DNA from: Amborella trichopoda
Taxonomy: Eukaryota; Streptophyta; Magnoliopsida; Amborellales; Amborellaceae
Assembly (NCBI RefSeq): GCF_000471905.2
Contig: NW_006496807.1
Span: 1,003,941 to 1,067,940, forward strand
DNA length: 64,000 bases
Reading direction: 5' to 3'
Shown here: positions 46,260 to 59,300 of the stretch, in pieces
How positions within the stretch are numbered: the first letter of the stretch is position 1
Layout of the letters: each line of letters starts with the position of its first letter
Notes under the pieces: model-generated
What the model was told of the DNA's origin: nothing
Databases searched by the model: none
What the model saw: only the letters and a program-made list of their open reading frames with translations
Program-made: the position numbers and the translations under genes

Positions 46260-46660
46260 TTCTGGACCCGCGCCTAAGGGTCGGCCCAACATTCTTGACC
46301 TCTTCCCTCTTGCTCTCTCTTCTCTCTCTCACACACATGTAGTTCCTAGATCCATGCCTAAGGGAGGGCCCAACATTCTTGACTTTTCTCTTCTCTATTG
46401 CTCTCTCTTCTCTCTCTCACACACATTTAGTTCCAAGACCTATGCCTAAGGGCGGGCCCAACATTCTTGACTTTTTTCTCTTCTCTTGCTCTCTCTTCTC
46501 TCTCACATCTAGTTCTTGGACCCACGTCGAAGGGTGGGCCTACAATTCTTGACTTCTCTATCTTCTGTCTTGCTCTCTCTTCTCTCTCTCTCTCTCACAT
46601 CTAGTTTCTGGACCCACGCCTAAGGGCAGGCCCAATATTCTTGACTTTTCTTTCTCTTTG
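46260..46660 (+). repeat. ~85-90-bp repeat with CT tracts
   Basis: Five units, each with GGACCCACGCCTAAGGGCGG, GCCCAACATTCTTGAC and a CTCTCTTCTCTCTCTC tail. Unit starts lie near 46,262, 46,348, 46,434, 46,515 and 46,608. A G/C-rich core alternates with a pyrimidine run. Confidence 0.85.
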
Positions 46661-46689
46661 CTCGCTTGTCCAACTCCCTAATTTCCCTG

Positions 46690-47230
46690 CACGTCCCTAA
46701 TTACGCACTCCCCTGCATGCACTTCCCTGCACGCCCCTAACCACACACTTCCCTACGTGCCCCTAACCTTGCACATTTGAGCACGCCCCTCACTACGCAC
46801 TCCACTGCATGCCCCCAACCCTGCGCACTCGAGCACGCCCCAAACCTCACACTATCTAGACACACCCCCAAGCCCAGACACTCCCCAAATCTAGGGACGC
46901 CCTAAGACCAAACACACCCATACCCTTGTGCACCCTAGCATGCCCCAAACCCAAACACGCCCCAAACTCTACACTTCCAGACACACCTTCTCCCCGCATG
47001 CCCTTTCCCAGACACGCCCCAACCCCAAACACACTCAGGCACGCCCCAAACTCTGCACACCTAGACACGCACCAAACCTTGTTTCCCCCAATCACCCCCT
47101 ACAAACCCAAACACGCCCCAAACTCTACACACCCGAACACGCCCCAAACCCAGACACGCTCCAAACCCTATTCTTCCCAATCACTTCTATCTGCCCTATA
47201 CTCTCACACCCATACACGCCCTACATCAAA
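46690..47230 (+). repeat. CACGCCCC-rich low-complexity array
   Basis: Short degenerate units such as ACACGCCCCAAAC and CTCTACACACC, about 15-30 bp each. Two overlapping Pro/His-rich open frames (46,926-47,350) arise from the composition and are not called as genes. Confidence 0.8.
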
Positions 47231-48170
47231 CCAACTCCAACTCTTACACGCCGCCCTTTATTTCATCATCTCTTCCATCTCTTTCTTGGTAGGTTGCTTG
47301 TTTCATTTCTTGAGCACTTGGCTTGGGATCTTCCTGAGATAGAGCCTTAGGGTTCTAACTCTCGGATTGCTACTCTAACCTCCATTCCATACAGTAGAAT
47401 CAAGTCGTAAGAGATATTAATTCTCTTGCACTTGGTCACGCGGGTGGGGTCATCTTGAGTCAGCTTTCCTTAGAGTTCCGACTCTTTCGCTACTTTAACC
47501 ACCCGGTCACACAGTGTTTGAGTCGTAAGAAGCTTCATTTTTTCTCTTTCTTATCCCGTTAACCACCCTATCCCGAATACTAGAGCCACTCACTCGAAAA
47601 GTCCATTGGAGAGGAGCATTTTCATTTGAATTCCATTAGCAGTTTCTATGAAAGAGCTGAGGTGAAGTGTTGAGTTCTGAGAGAAGCCCGTGTCCAAACC
47701 ATGTTGCTGGACAGCCGGAAGGCTTTCATTTATTGATCTAAGAGGGAAATAGCCCCAGCTTATCCCACAAACTCATACCGCAGTGAGTTATATGCTCGAG
47801 TCCATCTCTTTATCGTATTAAAATCCTCTCATTGTTGAAAATACCTATCCGCAAGTGACACACCAGTCGTGCAAGGGACCCGCGCACAGTCAAGCAATTG
47901 TTTGAGAGGGTGCACCAGGCGAGATGGATCCAGGCCCAACCTGTAGGCCTCACAACTTCTTCAACTTCAGTATCTTTTGGGGCTTCCTTTCCCTTCTTCA
48001 TTCCTTTCTCGCCATAGTTGTCCAATCATGGCAGTCATAAGGGCATATGGCAGCTGGAGCAGAGTGAGCCCCAATACCAATCGAGGCTTTTTGGTCCTGT
48101 GTGGGCCAGCGTTCAGCCCCTCTCACCACACGCCTCTCCTACAACACGCCCCTCCTTCCATCTAAAAAGT
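47231..48170. other. Leader-like spacer
   Basis: Contains a duplicated segment around CTCTAACC/TTTAACC and GAGTCGTAAGA (about 47,375-47,420 and 47,490-47,540). No protein match is seen. Confidence 0.4.
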
Positions 48171-48179
48171 TAACAAAGA

Positions 48180-49900
48180 CCATCAAATGGGGACTTGGTC
48201 TTACCCTAAGGAGAAAGAAACTCGCATGACTTCTCATCGGTGGCCATCAACCTAGGGACACCAATTGTCTTATAATCCTTGGGGTAGTCCAACTCAAAGA
48301 TCTTTGAGAAAGTAGGTGGGGGCATACTTATGTCCATGCTTCGTCTCCCACTTCACAGACAATTTTCGCCTTTCCAAGTATGATTCGCTTGCCAATAAGA
48401 ATGGTTGGTAGTATTCCACCTCCTCCAATACGCTTCAGTTGCTCGATCAATGTGGCCATACTTAGGGACCATGAATTTTCTCACCCCAGAAAGATCAAGG
48501 AAAGTGGCCTAAGCAGTTCTCATATGCTTCTCTATCCATGCCTCATGCCCTGCACCAAGGGCATCCTTACCCCTCGAAGAGCCCACCTTCCCATACCACT
48601 TTTCAAAAAACACGGGATATGAACACCGCTAATCAAGGCCGTGTTGGCTAGCAAACCAATAGGGGGGTAATAAGCTTCAAGTTTCTTGTCACTAGACATG
48701 CGAAAAGGCTAGATGCACCCCCTTATGCTCAGAAGATACATCAACTTGCGTGCCTTAGTAGGAGCCCCATTAATCTCATTGAAAACATCTAAGAAGGCCC
48801 GATCAATAGGGCCACCAATGGGGAAAGGGGTAGCATGCCGAAAAAGGGAGTCTCCACCAAAGAGACATTGAGCATCACTTGGTGTTTGAAAGAAGGCCTT
48901 CTTCCCTGTGATGCGCATAAGTTGGGGACATGAAAACTCTGAGAAATGCACATTCACCTGATAAGTCTTAGGGAAATATGCCAAGAGCCACCCATAAACA
49001 TAGTGTACTAGAAATACGATCCTGAACTGGTCAAGGAGAGTCTCTTCTTCTGGTAGTCCACACTCCTATGTGGGTTTCATAACCTTTCCACAAGCAATTG
49101 TCCCCAGGCCATGGTAAATATTACACAAGCTGGTTGTACTAAAGCATACTTGTGCCCATCAACCATCTCACAAGCCATGTACAAGAATCCGGCCCGAATG
49201 CGATTACCTCTCGACCGCAGGAGAGAAAATTTGCATAAAAATAAAGCCAGATAAGATGTCAAATTTACCTAATATTTCGCAGGTCTTCGAGGTAGAATCC
49301 CTGATTCTACCGACTCTTTTCCCTTCTCATCAACGGCCTCATCAGGAAGAGACTTCCCACCGTTGATGCTATAACCCAACTCCCCTTTGTCTCTCAGGGT
49401 CCCAAAAAAATAAGATTGCCACTTCAAAAAGCTTACATGCCCATATTCCTCCTCTAAGCTCAAAAGTTGATAGACCTCGAAAAGCTCATGAAGCTCAGAA
49501 GGTGATGACTTGCTATCTATCAGGTGATCCCCAAAAACCACCCCATTGATTAGTACAAAATCATCATAGATGTCCCCTGGCATGGGCAATCCACCTGTGA
49601 AGTGAAGATCTAAAAGAGAGAACAAAACTTCAAGAGTTGCTCATGTAACTCCAGGATTCTAATAGGGCTTTCATGGTATTTGAGTAGCGGTCATAATAAC
49701 CTGCAAAGCATTGGCAAGCTGCAAGTAAAGAGCATTTCTTCAGGTGCTCTTCATGATGACTCAAGATATCTAGAGTCCAAGAGCAATAGCCCTCAAATAC
49801 TGATGCTCGCCTTCAAATCAAAGGCTATGAGGAGACCACACCAAATCCTCATTTGTCATCATCCTCTTCCCAAGAGTGATCCTCTTCTCAAGAATGGGGA
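48180..49900 (-). pseudogene. Plant mobile domain (PMD)-like protein, degenerate
   Basis: In order: LHFTGGLPMPGDIYDDFVLI (49,600), LHELFEVYQLLSLEEEYGHV and SFLKWQSYFFGTL (about 49,500-49,390), then SYLALFLCKFSLLRSRGNRI, RAGFLYMACEMV and GHKYALVQPACVI (49,257-49,110), then YFPKTYQVNVHFSEF (about 48,980-48,930) and a tail. The F-a-fL-k-f / GxxxaLxPAvla pattern is that of PMD (aminotransferase-like) proteins, which occur as plant genes and inside TEs. Stops occur between the blocks, so it is a relic. Given the surroundings I think it came from a TE, but a host PMD gene copy is possible. Confidence 0.5.
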
Positions 49901-50640
49901 GGTCTAAGCTCCCAGTGAAGAAAGTGGAACATGGACATCCGGTTTCCTTCCTCCATGGGTACACCCTCCTTGGTCTCACGAATTTGAAACAGATAGTATC
50001 ACCCACATAAGTGATACTCAGTGGCCACTTTAGTTCTCGGACAGGGGTGAGGCATTTGAGATACTATCCCCTCGTGAGCATGACCCCAATGTACGTGTTA
50101 GTCCCCACCTCTCCAGGTTTTGGAAGATTGCTTACATCAGGGACATCACCTATGAAAGCACAAAAGAAAGTTCATTACTAGGGGCTTTGTAAAGGAAAAG
50201 AGAGCCACCTATTTTTGAAAAATTTCACCAGCATCCCCCTAAAACAGGGAAATCTGATGACATGGAAACGTGCTTGGCTAGCCCAAATCACCCTGGAGCA
50301 TTCAGAGGTGGCTATACTGGAGGATCATGCCCATCTAGGATGTGCCCTAAAAGAGCCCTCTTTCTATTTAAAGGCATGCGAAAATATGGGAAAGCATGAA
50401 AACGGCATGCAAAACCATGGAGAAAGCATAAAAAGCATGTAAAAGAACAAAAGAAAGAAGAGGGATAGAGCTCACCTCCCTCGGAAACTCGAGATGAACT
50501 CACCAATTCTCTAAGCTCTTCAAAACTCCAAGCCTCTTCAAAGCTCCCCTCTTCCTCTCTAAAAGAGTTCTCACCACTTTCTCTCTCTAAAAAGTGAAAA
50601 TGAGAAGAAGTGGTGAAAAAAATGAGGCCCCAGACCCCTT
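49901..50640 (-). other. Possible upstream part of the PMD-like gene
   Basis: Frames here (for example YPWRKETGCPCSTFFTGSLD near 49,960) may belong to the same relic. An A-rich repeated stretch with GCATGCGAAAATATGGGAAA and CATGAAAACGGCATGC lies at 50,370-50,450. I cannot assign a domain. Confidence 0.3.
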
Positions 50641-51099
50641 TTATCGGCGAGTGAGAAAGTCAAAATGGATAGTTATCCCATAAACCCGTCCAACTCCCTA
50701 ATTTTAAAAAGACCCACTCTAGCTAATGGGTATTTTTTAAAAACGCGAGGGACAAAAGGGTAAGAGGTAAGGAGCCAAAAAAACATCCATAACCCCTCAC
50801 ACAAGCCCAAACGGTGAAAATCCTGTAAGGGCATAACCATCCAAAATCTATCAAATGGCCTCGGAATCGCATGGGACTGGGCCTTTCGTGAAGAGAAAGT
50901 CTGGCCTAGTCAAGAATGGCTGGGCTCATCTCGAAAGAAGGCTGAAATTACAGCCCACTATAACCCAAAAGGGGGGATTGAGCCCCCATTTTCTCTCTCT
51001 ATACTCTCACATCTCTTTCTCTCACGCTCGAGCGAGGTGGCCTAGCCGCTGACCCAATGCTTTCTCTCTCCCCTCTCTCGTCCCACTCTCCTCTCACGT

Positions 51100-51640
51100 C
51101 CCTTCATCGTGCCTATGACCTAGCCGTGGTCACACTCTCTCTCTCTCATCTCACCATGCCCACAGCTTAGCCGTGGGCACACTCACTCTCTTCCCTCTCA
51201 TCTTACTCTCACCCTCATCCCAAGCCGTGGGCACATTCTCATCTCTCCCCACTCGTCTCACCCCCACTCATCTCACCGTACCCACAGCTTAGCCGTGGCA
51301 CACTCTCATCTCTCCCCACTCATCTCACCCTCTCTCCCTCTCTACACCATGCCCACGGCTTGGCCATGGGCACAAACACATTCTTCTTCTCTCGCCTCGT
51401 ACTCTCTCATCACTTCATCTCTCCCTCATCACACCGTGCTCATGGTTTAGCCATGAGCACAAACACACTACACTCATGCTCTCTCATACTCGCACCATTT
51501 CAAAACCTATGGCTCAACCATTGGCACGCAACCACACTCTCTCATGCTCTCATCTCTCATCTCAAAGCCCATGGCTTGGCCATGGGCACTAATGCACCCC
51601 CTCAACTTCATCTTCCTCATATTTCAAAAGCCCATGGTAA
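51100..51640 (+). repeat. Repeats of a near-palindrome within CT-rich DNA
   Basis: Seven or more copies of a stem-loop with the pattern GCCCAYGG-(CTTGG)-CCRTGGGCAC are separated by CTCTCTCATCTCACC-like spacers. The best copy, at 51,437-51,461, is a perfect 10-bp stem (GTGCTCATGG / CCATGAGCAC) with a TTTAG loop. Others lie near 51,155, 51,280, 51,350 and 51,567. Related words (GGCTTAGCCACTGCC, CACGGGCTAGC) occur at 62,340-62,620. Confidence 0.8.
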
Positions 51641-51979
51641 ACACCTTCTCCCCCTAGCTTTTATCTCTTTCTCCCTTTTCTTTCACTCACTTCACGTCAC
51701 TTAGCACACACAGTGGCTTGTGCATAAGCTCGACCTGTGTTACTCGGACAAACTCGCTCGTCATTCCTGACGACTCATTCGCCACCCTTAACCTTGATGA
51801 CCATCATCGCTCACATGATCTTCACTTCAAACAACCCGACCTTTTATCACCACCATCAAGCATCATTTCAAACGATTGAGCGCTCCACCAACACCCGTTC
51901 CACCAATAAGTCACCATTCACAACCACCATCATTTCAAACCAATACCACCATTCATTATCTCCTGTGAGCTGCCTCACC

Positions 51980-52500
51980 TACCTCATGAAACAAACTCAT
52001 CATCCCGTTGAGCCCATTCGTCACCTACCCCATGAGGCAAACCACTATCACCTAGGAGCCTCATATGCCTCATGCAGAAGACCACTATCCCCATGGAGCC
52101 TCATATGTCCTAGTGAACTTTTACCTTATCCATTCCATGAGAAAAACCATTACCCCATAGAGTTTCACCCACCTCATGGAACAAACCATTATCCCCAGTA
52201 AGGTTCACTCACCTCAAAAGGGAAACCATTAGCCCCAAGGAGCTTCACCCACCTCATGAGGCAAACCACTATCCCTAGGGAGTCTCGTACACCTCATGGA
52301 GCAAACCACCCTCACTCCTCTGTAAGCCTATATTTCACCCATCCCTTGAGGTGAACCACTATCCCTCGGGAGCCTCATACGCCCCAATGAGTTTCACTCA
52401 CCTCACAAAAAACCATCCTCACTCCCCGACGGACCTATACCTCACCCATTCCGTGAAGTAAACCATTATCCCCAAGGAGTCGCCTCTATCTCATGGAATG
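51980..52500 (+). repeat. CCTCATGAGGCAAACCA repeats
   Basis: About nine degenerate units of CACCTCATGAGGCAAACCAC and TATCCCCAAGGAGCCTCA, 55-65 bp each. An open frame (51,737-52,201) that crosses them is low-complexity (His/Pro/Ser/Thr) and not called as a gene. Confidence 0.75.
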
Positions 52501-53110
52501 AACCATACACTCCATATCACCATTCCACCTTGATTGGCTCAACAATTCTCTCATCACCCTTTTTGGGACATCATTCGAAACTAGGAATAAGTGCTCTCAT
52601 CTAAGCCAATACCACCCCCAGTGACCTCTCACATGCAGCATCCAATCCCTTGGAAGGTCACCCAGACAAAGTGCCTCACCGCGGGTGAGTTCATCATCAA
52701 CCCCTATCTCACATACATACCCATGGGGACTTGATTACATCAATGCCCATTGGAGTCATCAAACCTTGAGTGGCCACTTTTATTAGACCACGCCGTACTC
52801 TCGAGGTAGCACGTGCACGCCACCTGGCATCATTCAAACTAATGAATGAATGCCCCATGGAACCTACCGCTCCTCAGCTGAGTCATTAACCCATTTCAAG
52901 TAGCCACTTCCATTGGGCTACCTTATGGCACCAAAATGACTCAAAGCCTGCTCATTCACCATTCTAAACCATTACATCCTCAGTGGAGCCTCACTCAAGA
53001 CTCTCATCTCCCCAAGTGAGTCTCATGACCTACCATTGAGCTTTCACCACCATTGTCACAATAAGGTGACCTTCCCATCATCCATCATGCATTCATCATC
53101 GTGATGCCAA
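52501..53110. other. Non-coding spacer
   Basis: Continues the same low-complexity style (TCATCACCCCAGTGGAGCC-like words) with no clear period. No gene is seen. Confidence 0.4.
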
Positions 53111-53114
53111 AAAG

Positions 53115-53430
53115 AAAAATAACGATGGATGTAGCCATGAAGCTATGGGTAAAAGAGTGCAAAAAAATCAGGCATGGTGAAAACCAGAAAGGGTTCCATG
53201 AGTAAAATGAAAAAATGATGGGAGAAGCCACGAAGCCACGAGTAACAGCATTCAAAGAAAATTGGGTATGGTGAAAACCCGAAAGGGCGTCATTAGTAAA
53301 AATGGAAAGGTGGACGTGGCCATAAAATCATAGGTAAAAGAGCCCAATAAAGAGGGAGTTGGTGAAACTGCTCTGTGGCACCACCTCCACCCAGTTTAGG
53401 AGAAAACCCGAAAGGGCTCCTGGACCAATA
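53115..53430 (+). repeat. ~100-bp tandem repeat
   Basis: Two to three units share GCCATGAAGC-ATG-GTAA, GTATGGTGAAAACC and GAAAGGG. Starts lie near 53,130, 53,225 and 53,315. The last unit is diverged. Confidence 0.7.
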
Positions 53431-53774
53431 AACAGGTTGATGCAGTGCTCGCCTCCACAAGCGGCTTAAGCCACCTCCTTCATACAAAAGTTTGGTAGTG
53501 TGGGAGTCAACGCCCCTCACTAGGGTACCCTACCATCGAAACCAAAAAGAGCTTAAGAAAATGCTTCAACAACTTGGGTCAGCATCCAAAGGATTCCTGA
53601 AAGTCAAAAAAATAACAAAGATGGCACGTCAGATCAGTCACATGCCGAAGGAATTCCCAACTACGAAGCCAACAAAACTAGCAAATCAAGCCGACAAAGT
53701 GGATCTCATCCCAAATAGTCTTATCAACTGTCAAGCCAGGTCAGCACCTCGGTAGATTGAGTAACTGTTTTAAT
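53431..53774. other. Host sequence left of the hAT
   Basis: Non-coding. It ends in the 8-bp target site GTTTTAAT (53,767-53,774), and sequence continues after the element at 59,633. Confidence 0.55.
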
Positions 53775-54179
53775 CAATGTTCGCAAAATCGAACTGGAAC
53801 GGTTAACCGGTTTTGGGGCTGGGAGCGATTTGAACCGAAACCGGACTGACAGGGACAGTTAACCGGACTACCCGATCAAGTAGATTTTAAAAAAAAAAGG
53901 TAAAAAACATCCAAAAAAATTTTAAAACAATAAATATTTTTTTAAGTGTATACTATTATATTACATACATTTATCTTATAAAAAAAATTGAAACAACTTT
54001 TATATAATTTAATAGTTGAATCCTATGAAATATGCAACACAATTTATAATTTTACATTAATTCAATAATGAAATTACAAAGTCCAACTAACAATAGTTAG
54101 TAGTAATGAGAGTGGCGAGGGGGATCATGGTATTGTTGTGTTTCACTATCAAGGTTTACAGAGCGAAAAATCTGAGTAA

Positions 54180-57100
54180 GGCTTGGAGGAGTCTGTAATG
54201 CCGCAGATGTGCCCCCTCTCCAATCAGGAACATTTCCAATGGTACCCCCTTGACCAAAGTCTCCTATACTCGTCCAACCTTCATCCTTTCCCCCACCCTG
54301 TTCTATGTTACCCCCAACCTGTTCTGTGTTATGGCGCTCAACAGTTTCAATATTATCATCATTATGAATAACCAGGTTACGGTGATGGCTACAGCTTCGT
54401 CTCTCCCTTGTCGAGTAACTTCTTCGCCTCGATGCCTCGACTTCCTAGCCAATCTCATTAAATCTTCATGTTTATCAGACACCGCATGATATTGCGCCCC
54501 TTCACATTCCTGGATGACTGGTTCTCATCAGTTGTTTTCCATTGTCCCTTATCTCTTCATCATCCTGTGCCTCATTTTCATCCTATATATAATCATCATC
54601 CATATCCATTGTCATGTCTCCTTCATTGGATGCTGCAACATCCACATTATCATCCATATCGGCAACTACCTCACTAAGAAAATCTTGATCTAGTAGTGGG
54701 GTCCTTAGTGATACCCACTCATCGGTGACGTCCCTCTGAAAGATGTAATCAAGGTTGATCGGCGTGTAGTCTGTGGGGGTCCTCCTTATATGTCTCTCTC
54801 TCAATTTCAAATCATAATGAATGTACACCAAGTTGTACAGCGTCTAAGTCTTTAACATATTTAACCTTGGAACGTGTATCGACTGAAATGTACTCCAGTT
54901 TCTCTCACAGCCCGAGGCAGCACATGTTTGACTCAAAATTCTAACTGCAATCTTTTGCAATTGCTTTGTTCGAATTCTGTGTATCGTCCACCATTGTGCT
55001 AACACAGACAGACAGAAATAGTTAACAATAGAAAATAAATTGATTTAAGAAAAAAAAATCACAAATAATATTGTACTAAAATATTGCAAGTTTTAACTTA
55101 AAACGAACGTGGATGCAATTTTCCAGTTGCTTTTTGGCATTATTGTATGCAAATTCCCCATTATTTTCCATGTACATGATAAGCTAGAAATAACAACATG
55201 CGTGTACAAGAAATTAGTGCTACATAGAAATGCAATTCATTATTCTAAATTGAAATTTTATTATAGACATATTTTGATTAAGGTTTACCTGCTTCATACA
55301 TTCCATCTGAGTTTCAATATCAGGCTCAAGCCTCTAGATGCAGTTTCTTACCCCCTCCATGATATTTTCATCATCAAAAGTGGCATTAGAGTACAAATTT
55401 TATGGATTAAGAAAGAGCCATGCACATGGTTTGTTATATTATTAATTACGGTAACTTTACTCGGAGTTGAAAAAGAATCATGAGTTGCGATAATGAATCA
55501 TAAATTATCTGCTGCATGGATATCCCCGTGCAGTTGGTCTCTCCACCTACAATCAACGATCTCCAGTATCTCTTCAATCCATATGTTATTCTCCAATATA
55601 GCTTCCTTTGCACGTCTCATTACATCGAACAAAAACCCCATGGAAAGTTTATCATTATAGTCACTTAACCTTAACACTCACACTAAAGGTTCAGTTATAG
55701 AAATAACATTGTTACATCGGCCCAGAACCTCCGATCGAGAAGGATGGTCTCAACCTGCCTTCCAAGTTGACTCATTGATGCCCTATCAGTCTGTCATTAA
55801 TTAGAGCATATTATTGACCTCAATCCGGCCTTGTTGACCAATAATGATTGTATCGTAAGGAATGTTGTAGCGAACCTAGTAGTGGACTCCCTGACAATCT
55901 CTCGCATGCAATGTTCCCTCATCAAAGCATGGAGGAACGTGTGATTGTATATAAACCTTGTAATCAATTTACTCTTCAAAATACACGTTTTAACCTTCTT
56001 CAGCTTCCTTATTCCTTGAGCATCAAATTAACACAATGGGCAGCACAAGGAGTCCAATAAAGATTGGGTCTTCTCTCTATTAGCAACAAGCTTGCTTTTC
56101 TGTAGTTCACAGCATTATCAGTCACTACTTGGACCATATTTTCAGACCCAGCGTCATCTACAAGTGTGTACCTATCAGTCTCCCAATATGTCTCTTTCTT
56201 GATAAATCAATGTTAGAGTGGTAAACAATGCCCCTAGGGCAACCTACTAAAACGTTGACAAGATACCTATGGGACTTGTCCTTCCAACCGTCAACCATGA
56301 TGGTCACTCATGTGCTTGGCCAACAGACTTTGAACTGTGCAATATGCTTATTGACATCATGAACATGAGCTTCTAAACATAACCCTACAAGCTCTTTCGC
56401 AGTTGGACATCTAACACCCGGCCCTGCCTCAAATATAGAAGTTACCATCTATGGATAGAAGTCCGAGTTTGCAGAATTAAATGATAGTGCATTAGCATAC
56501 TAGAACATGCTAATCATCTTTTTCGCCTTTTCTATTGATACATCTGTTGATAGAAATTTTATTTTATTTTTATGATATTGTGGCCTGTGGGGACCAAGTC
56601 TAGAGGGTTTGTGGGTCATTGTTGGCACATCTATGGGTTCATGTCGTTGTGTAGTAGATAGCCGACTATAAGAGGATGGGCGATTAGAGAAACTACATCT
56701 CTATCTATTAGATGTGGATCTAAGCAATGAAGGCCTACATCCTCCCCTAACCGGTACTACATGTTCTTGAGGTTGACGGCTACTGGATGCACCATCCCTT
56801 CTCCCATACATCTCTTGAATTTCTATTTGTCTATAATTATGCTCATGGAGACTGGCAATCTTAGCTCGTTCCATTTGTGCCTCAAATTCTGCTTCTTGGT
56901 CATTTTCCTCATCTATTGGACTTTCGTACCCCCTCCCTATCTCCTCTGCATTCCTTTCTCTCTATATCTTTTTTCCTTTTCCTTCTGCAATTAATTTTAA
57001 TATTTGTTGTTTTACTTATGCTGGTACTTCTTTACAACCGGTGACATTACCCTTAACCAAGCAAGATGTTCTTTTAGACGATAAATACCACTACCCATTT

Positions 57101-57180
57101 CTTACCACAAAAATTACATCGAACTCTTCCTTTGTCATTTACTTTTGTGCCATATTGCCACGTCACTTCTACCCTCCTCA
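54180..57180 (-). pseudogene. hAT transposase: BED finger, DUF659, dimerisation region
   Basis: A BED finger lies near 57,175-57,045 (TWQYGTKVNDKGRVRCNFCG, then GSGIYRLKEHL after a 1-nt shift). A DUF659-type core follows near 56,300-56,050 (VQVVTDNAVNYRKASLLLIE, then LYWTPCAAHCVNLMLKE), then KLITRFIYNHTFLHALMREH and STTRFATTFLTIQSLL (55,979-55,830). The C-terminal dimerisation region lies near 54,960-54,780 (KIAVRILSQTCAASGCERNW and STFQSIH, then NLVYIHYDLKLRERH). An acidic tail ends near 54,580. Multiple stops and shifts mean it is inactive, but all domains remain, unlike the hAT at 29.5 kb. Confidence 0.88.
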
Positions 57181-57239
57181 TCGTATTATTTTCTTGTATA
57201 TTGTCTTGAACATAAAAGTTTATTAAAAAATATTTATTT

Positions 57240-59300
57240 GGAATATCACTCTACCAAAGGGATCTTGTAAGCATGGTGATATCACAACAAAGATTGATTT
57301 ACATGCATATAAATTAAGAAAAAAACAAAAAGTGCTTGCACATTTGCACACTAAAAAATAATGACTGCATTCTCAACATTATATGATGAGGACTAGTATT
57401 GATGCTCGACAAAGTAACTCGAGACCAAAAAAAAAGTGTCATTAATGTTTAGTACGAGGGAAACAAGGAAACTTTGGTCATCTCAAAAAATTAACTGTGA
57501 AAACAATCACAAAAGATCAACAATGAGAAATGACCATCAAAATTATGCTACCAAAGCATTACAAATGGGTTCAAACATTGAGATCGATTTTTAGAAGTAT
57601 GCGATTGAACTGAATGATTGAGGTCTTGATTCTTAGAATCAACATAACTTTATCGATTTTGTGAAGAGAATTACCAAAAATTTCAGTGTCACATTGGGCA
57701 GTCCAGAGTATGCTTTTGGCTAGGTTCAAAGTTTTAAAAAGTAAAAATAATTACTAAAAGTGATTGTGACATCTTTGTGTTGTGGGGTGAATATTATACA
57801 CTTTGTATTTATTTTTTTCGTTTTTTTAAAAGGTTGTTCACCAAGATTTGATTGATAAAGTCAATTTCTTTCAATTCAAAAGGCAGGTCAAGTGCAGGAT
57901 CATATGAACAAGCCTAACTCCATTTCTCTTACTCTCAACTCCAATATTTCCTCCTCCTTTTTTTTGCTAAATCTTCCAAATTTATGTTGCTGCCTTTGCA
58001 TTATTTCAAATCTCATCTGGCATTGCTAGCTTTTCTATTCCCTTCAAACAACTCATTCTCTCATCATAAAGATGTGCAATGGAGAGCAAAACTCCTCAGG
58101 CATTTCTGCAGTTATAGATATTGCTGCAATTACAATCCACCAAGGTTCTAGGCTTTTTTAGTGGGCTTTTATGGTGAAAATAAGATTCTTACAGCCATTG
58201 GACCACGCCATAAACAGCTATATAAAAGATGGAAAACAGTTGTATTGAGGTCAACGTACTGAGATTTCCCTCAGTCTGTGATTCTCAACTTAGCATAAGC
58301 ACTTTAGCACAAGGTTACCGAATAGAAAAACGAAAGCACTTAGCAGTTTCTGATTCTGTAACTGTGAAGGCAATGCCTTTGTATAGCAGTTGGTAATAGG
58401 TTCCTTTCATGAAAACTCCAAGAAAAAAAAAACGAAAATCATATGCTGATAACATAATCCATCAATTGAACATGAAATTTTTCTCAAAAGATCAGCAAAT
58501 ACATATACAAACAACATAATATGATGTCATCAAATAACAAGAATAGAAGCACATTTTCATCAATAATACACAAAAAACACCATCAAATGCAATTGCAATC
58601 TCTAGAACAGGGCAAACACCATTTATTCAATTAAAAATAAAAACGAATATAAGGACTAAACCTCAGATAATAATTCACGAAACTCATAACTTATATCTCA
58701 GATAAAACAAAGGAAAATTAAGAAAAAAAAGGCTGAATAATCCTCAAAAAAGTCTGAAGAATCCTAAAACAAAGAAAAATTAAGAAAAAACTCTCACAAA
58801 ATATGCATTTCTTCAATTTTTATTCAAGAAACCCTAAATTTCTAAAATCGAGCTCCAAATCTTTTTTTTTATTCTCAAATCCATTCCTAAATTGAATACA
58901 ATAAATAATATTAGTCAAATATTATTTGAATAATTCTAAAAAAGGCTACAAAATTAAAAAAAAAATCAGATTCAATCTTACCTTGCTTGCTTCAATCTCA
59001 AAATCAAGCTCCAAATCTCTGCATGTTAGTGAAATCAACAGTCTAGAAAGATAGGTATCTCTGTGATCATTAAAATCCCCCAATTTTTATCCAAAAAAAA
59101 TGAAAAACCACGTCAAAATCCGTAGATTGACAGATTTTTCATAAAATAACTCAAGAACACCAAAAAATGCACCTAAAAATTGCTAAAAACGACTTAATCT
59201 TGGAGTTTTTTATTCAATATTATGGATTTATAGAACATTTGAAGGTAGAGTACAATAATTGAGCCAAAAAAAACAAAAAAACGGTCGGAAAAAGCATCAA
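57240..59300. other. Non-coding part of the hAT element
   Basis: AT-rich, no frame of note. Sequence with GAGCTCCAAATC (58,848-58,860 and 59,009-59,017) matches the ~180-bp repeats in the hAT fragment at 10.2-10.75 kb. Confidence 0.6.

Noticed and set aside
46926..47350. Two overlapping Pro-rich open frames of about 140 codons
   Set aside because: Both frames of the same low-complexity CACGCCCC array are open, a sign of composition and not of coding.
51737..52201. A 154-codon His/Pro/Thr-rich open frame
   Set aside because: Runs through degenerate CCTCATGAGGCAAACCA repeats, low complexity.
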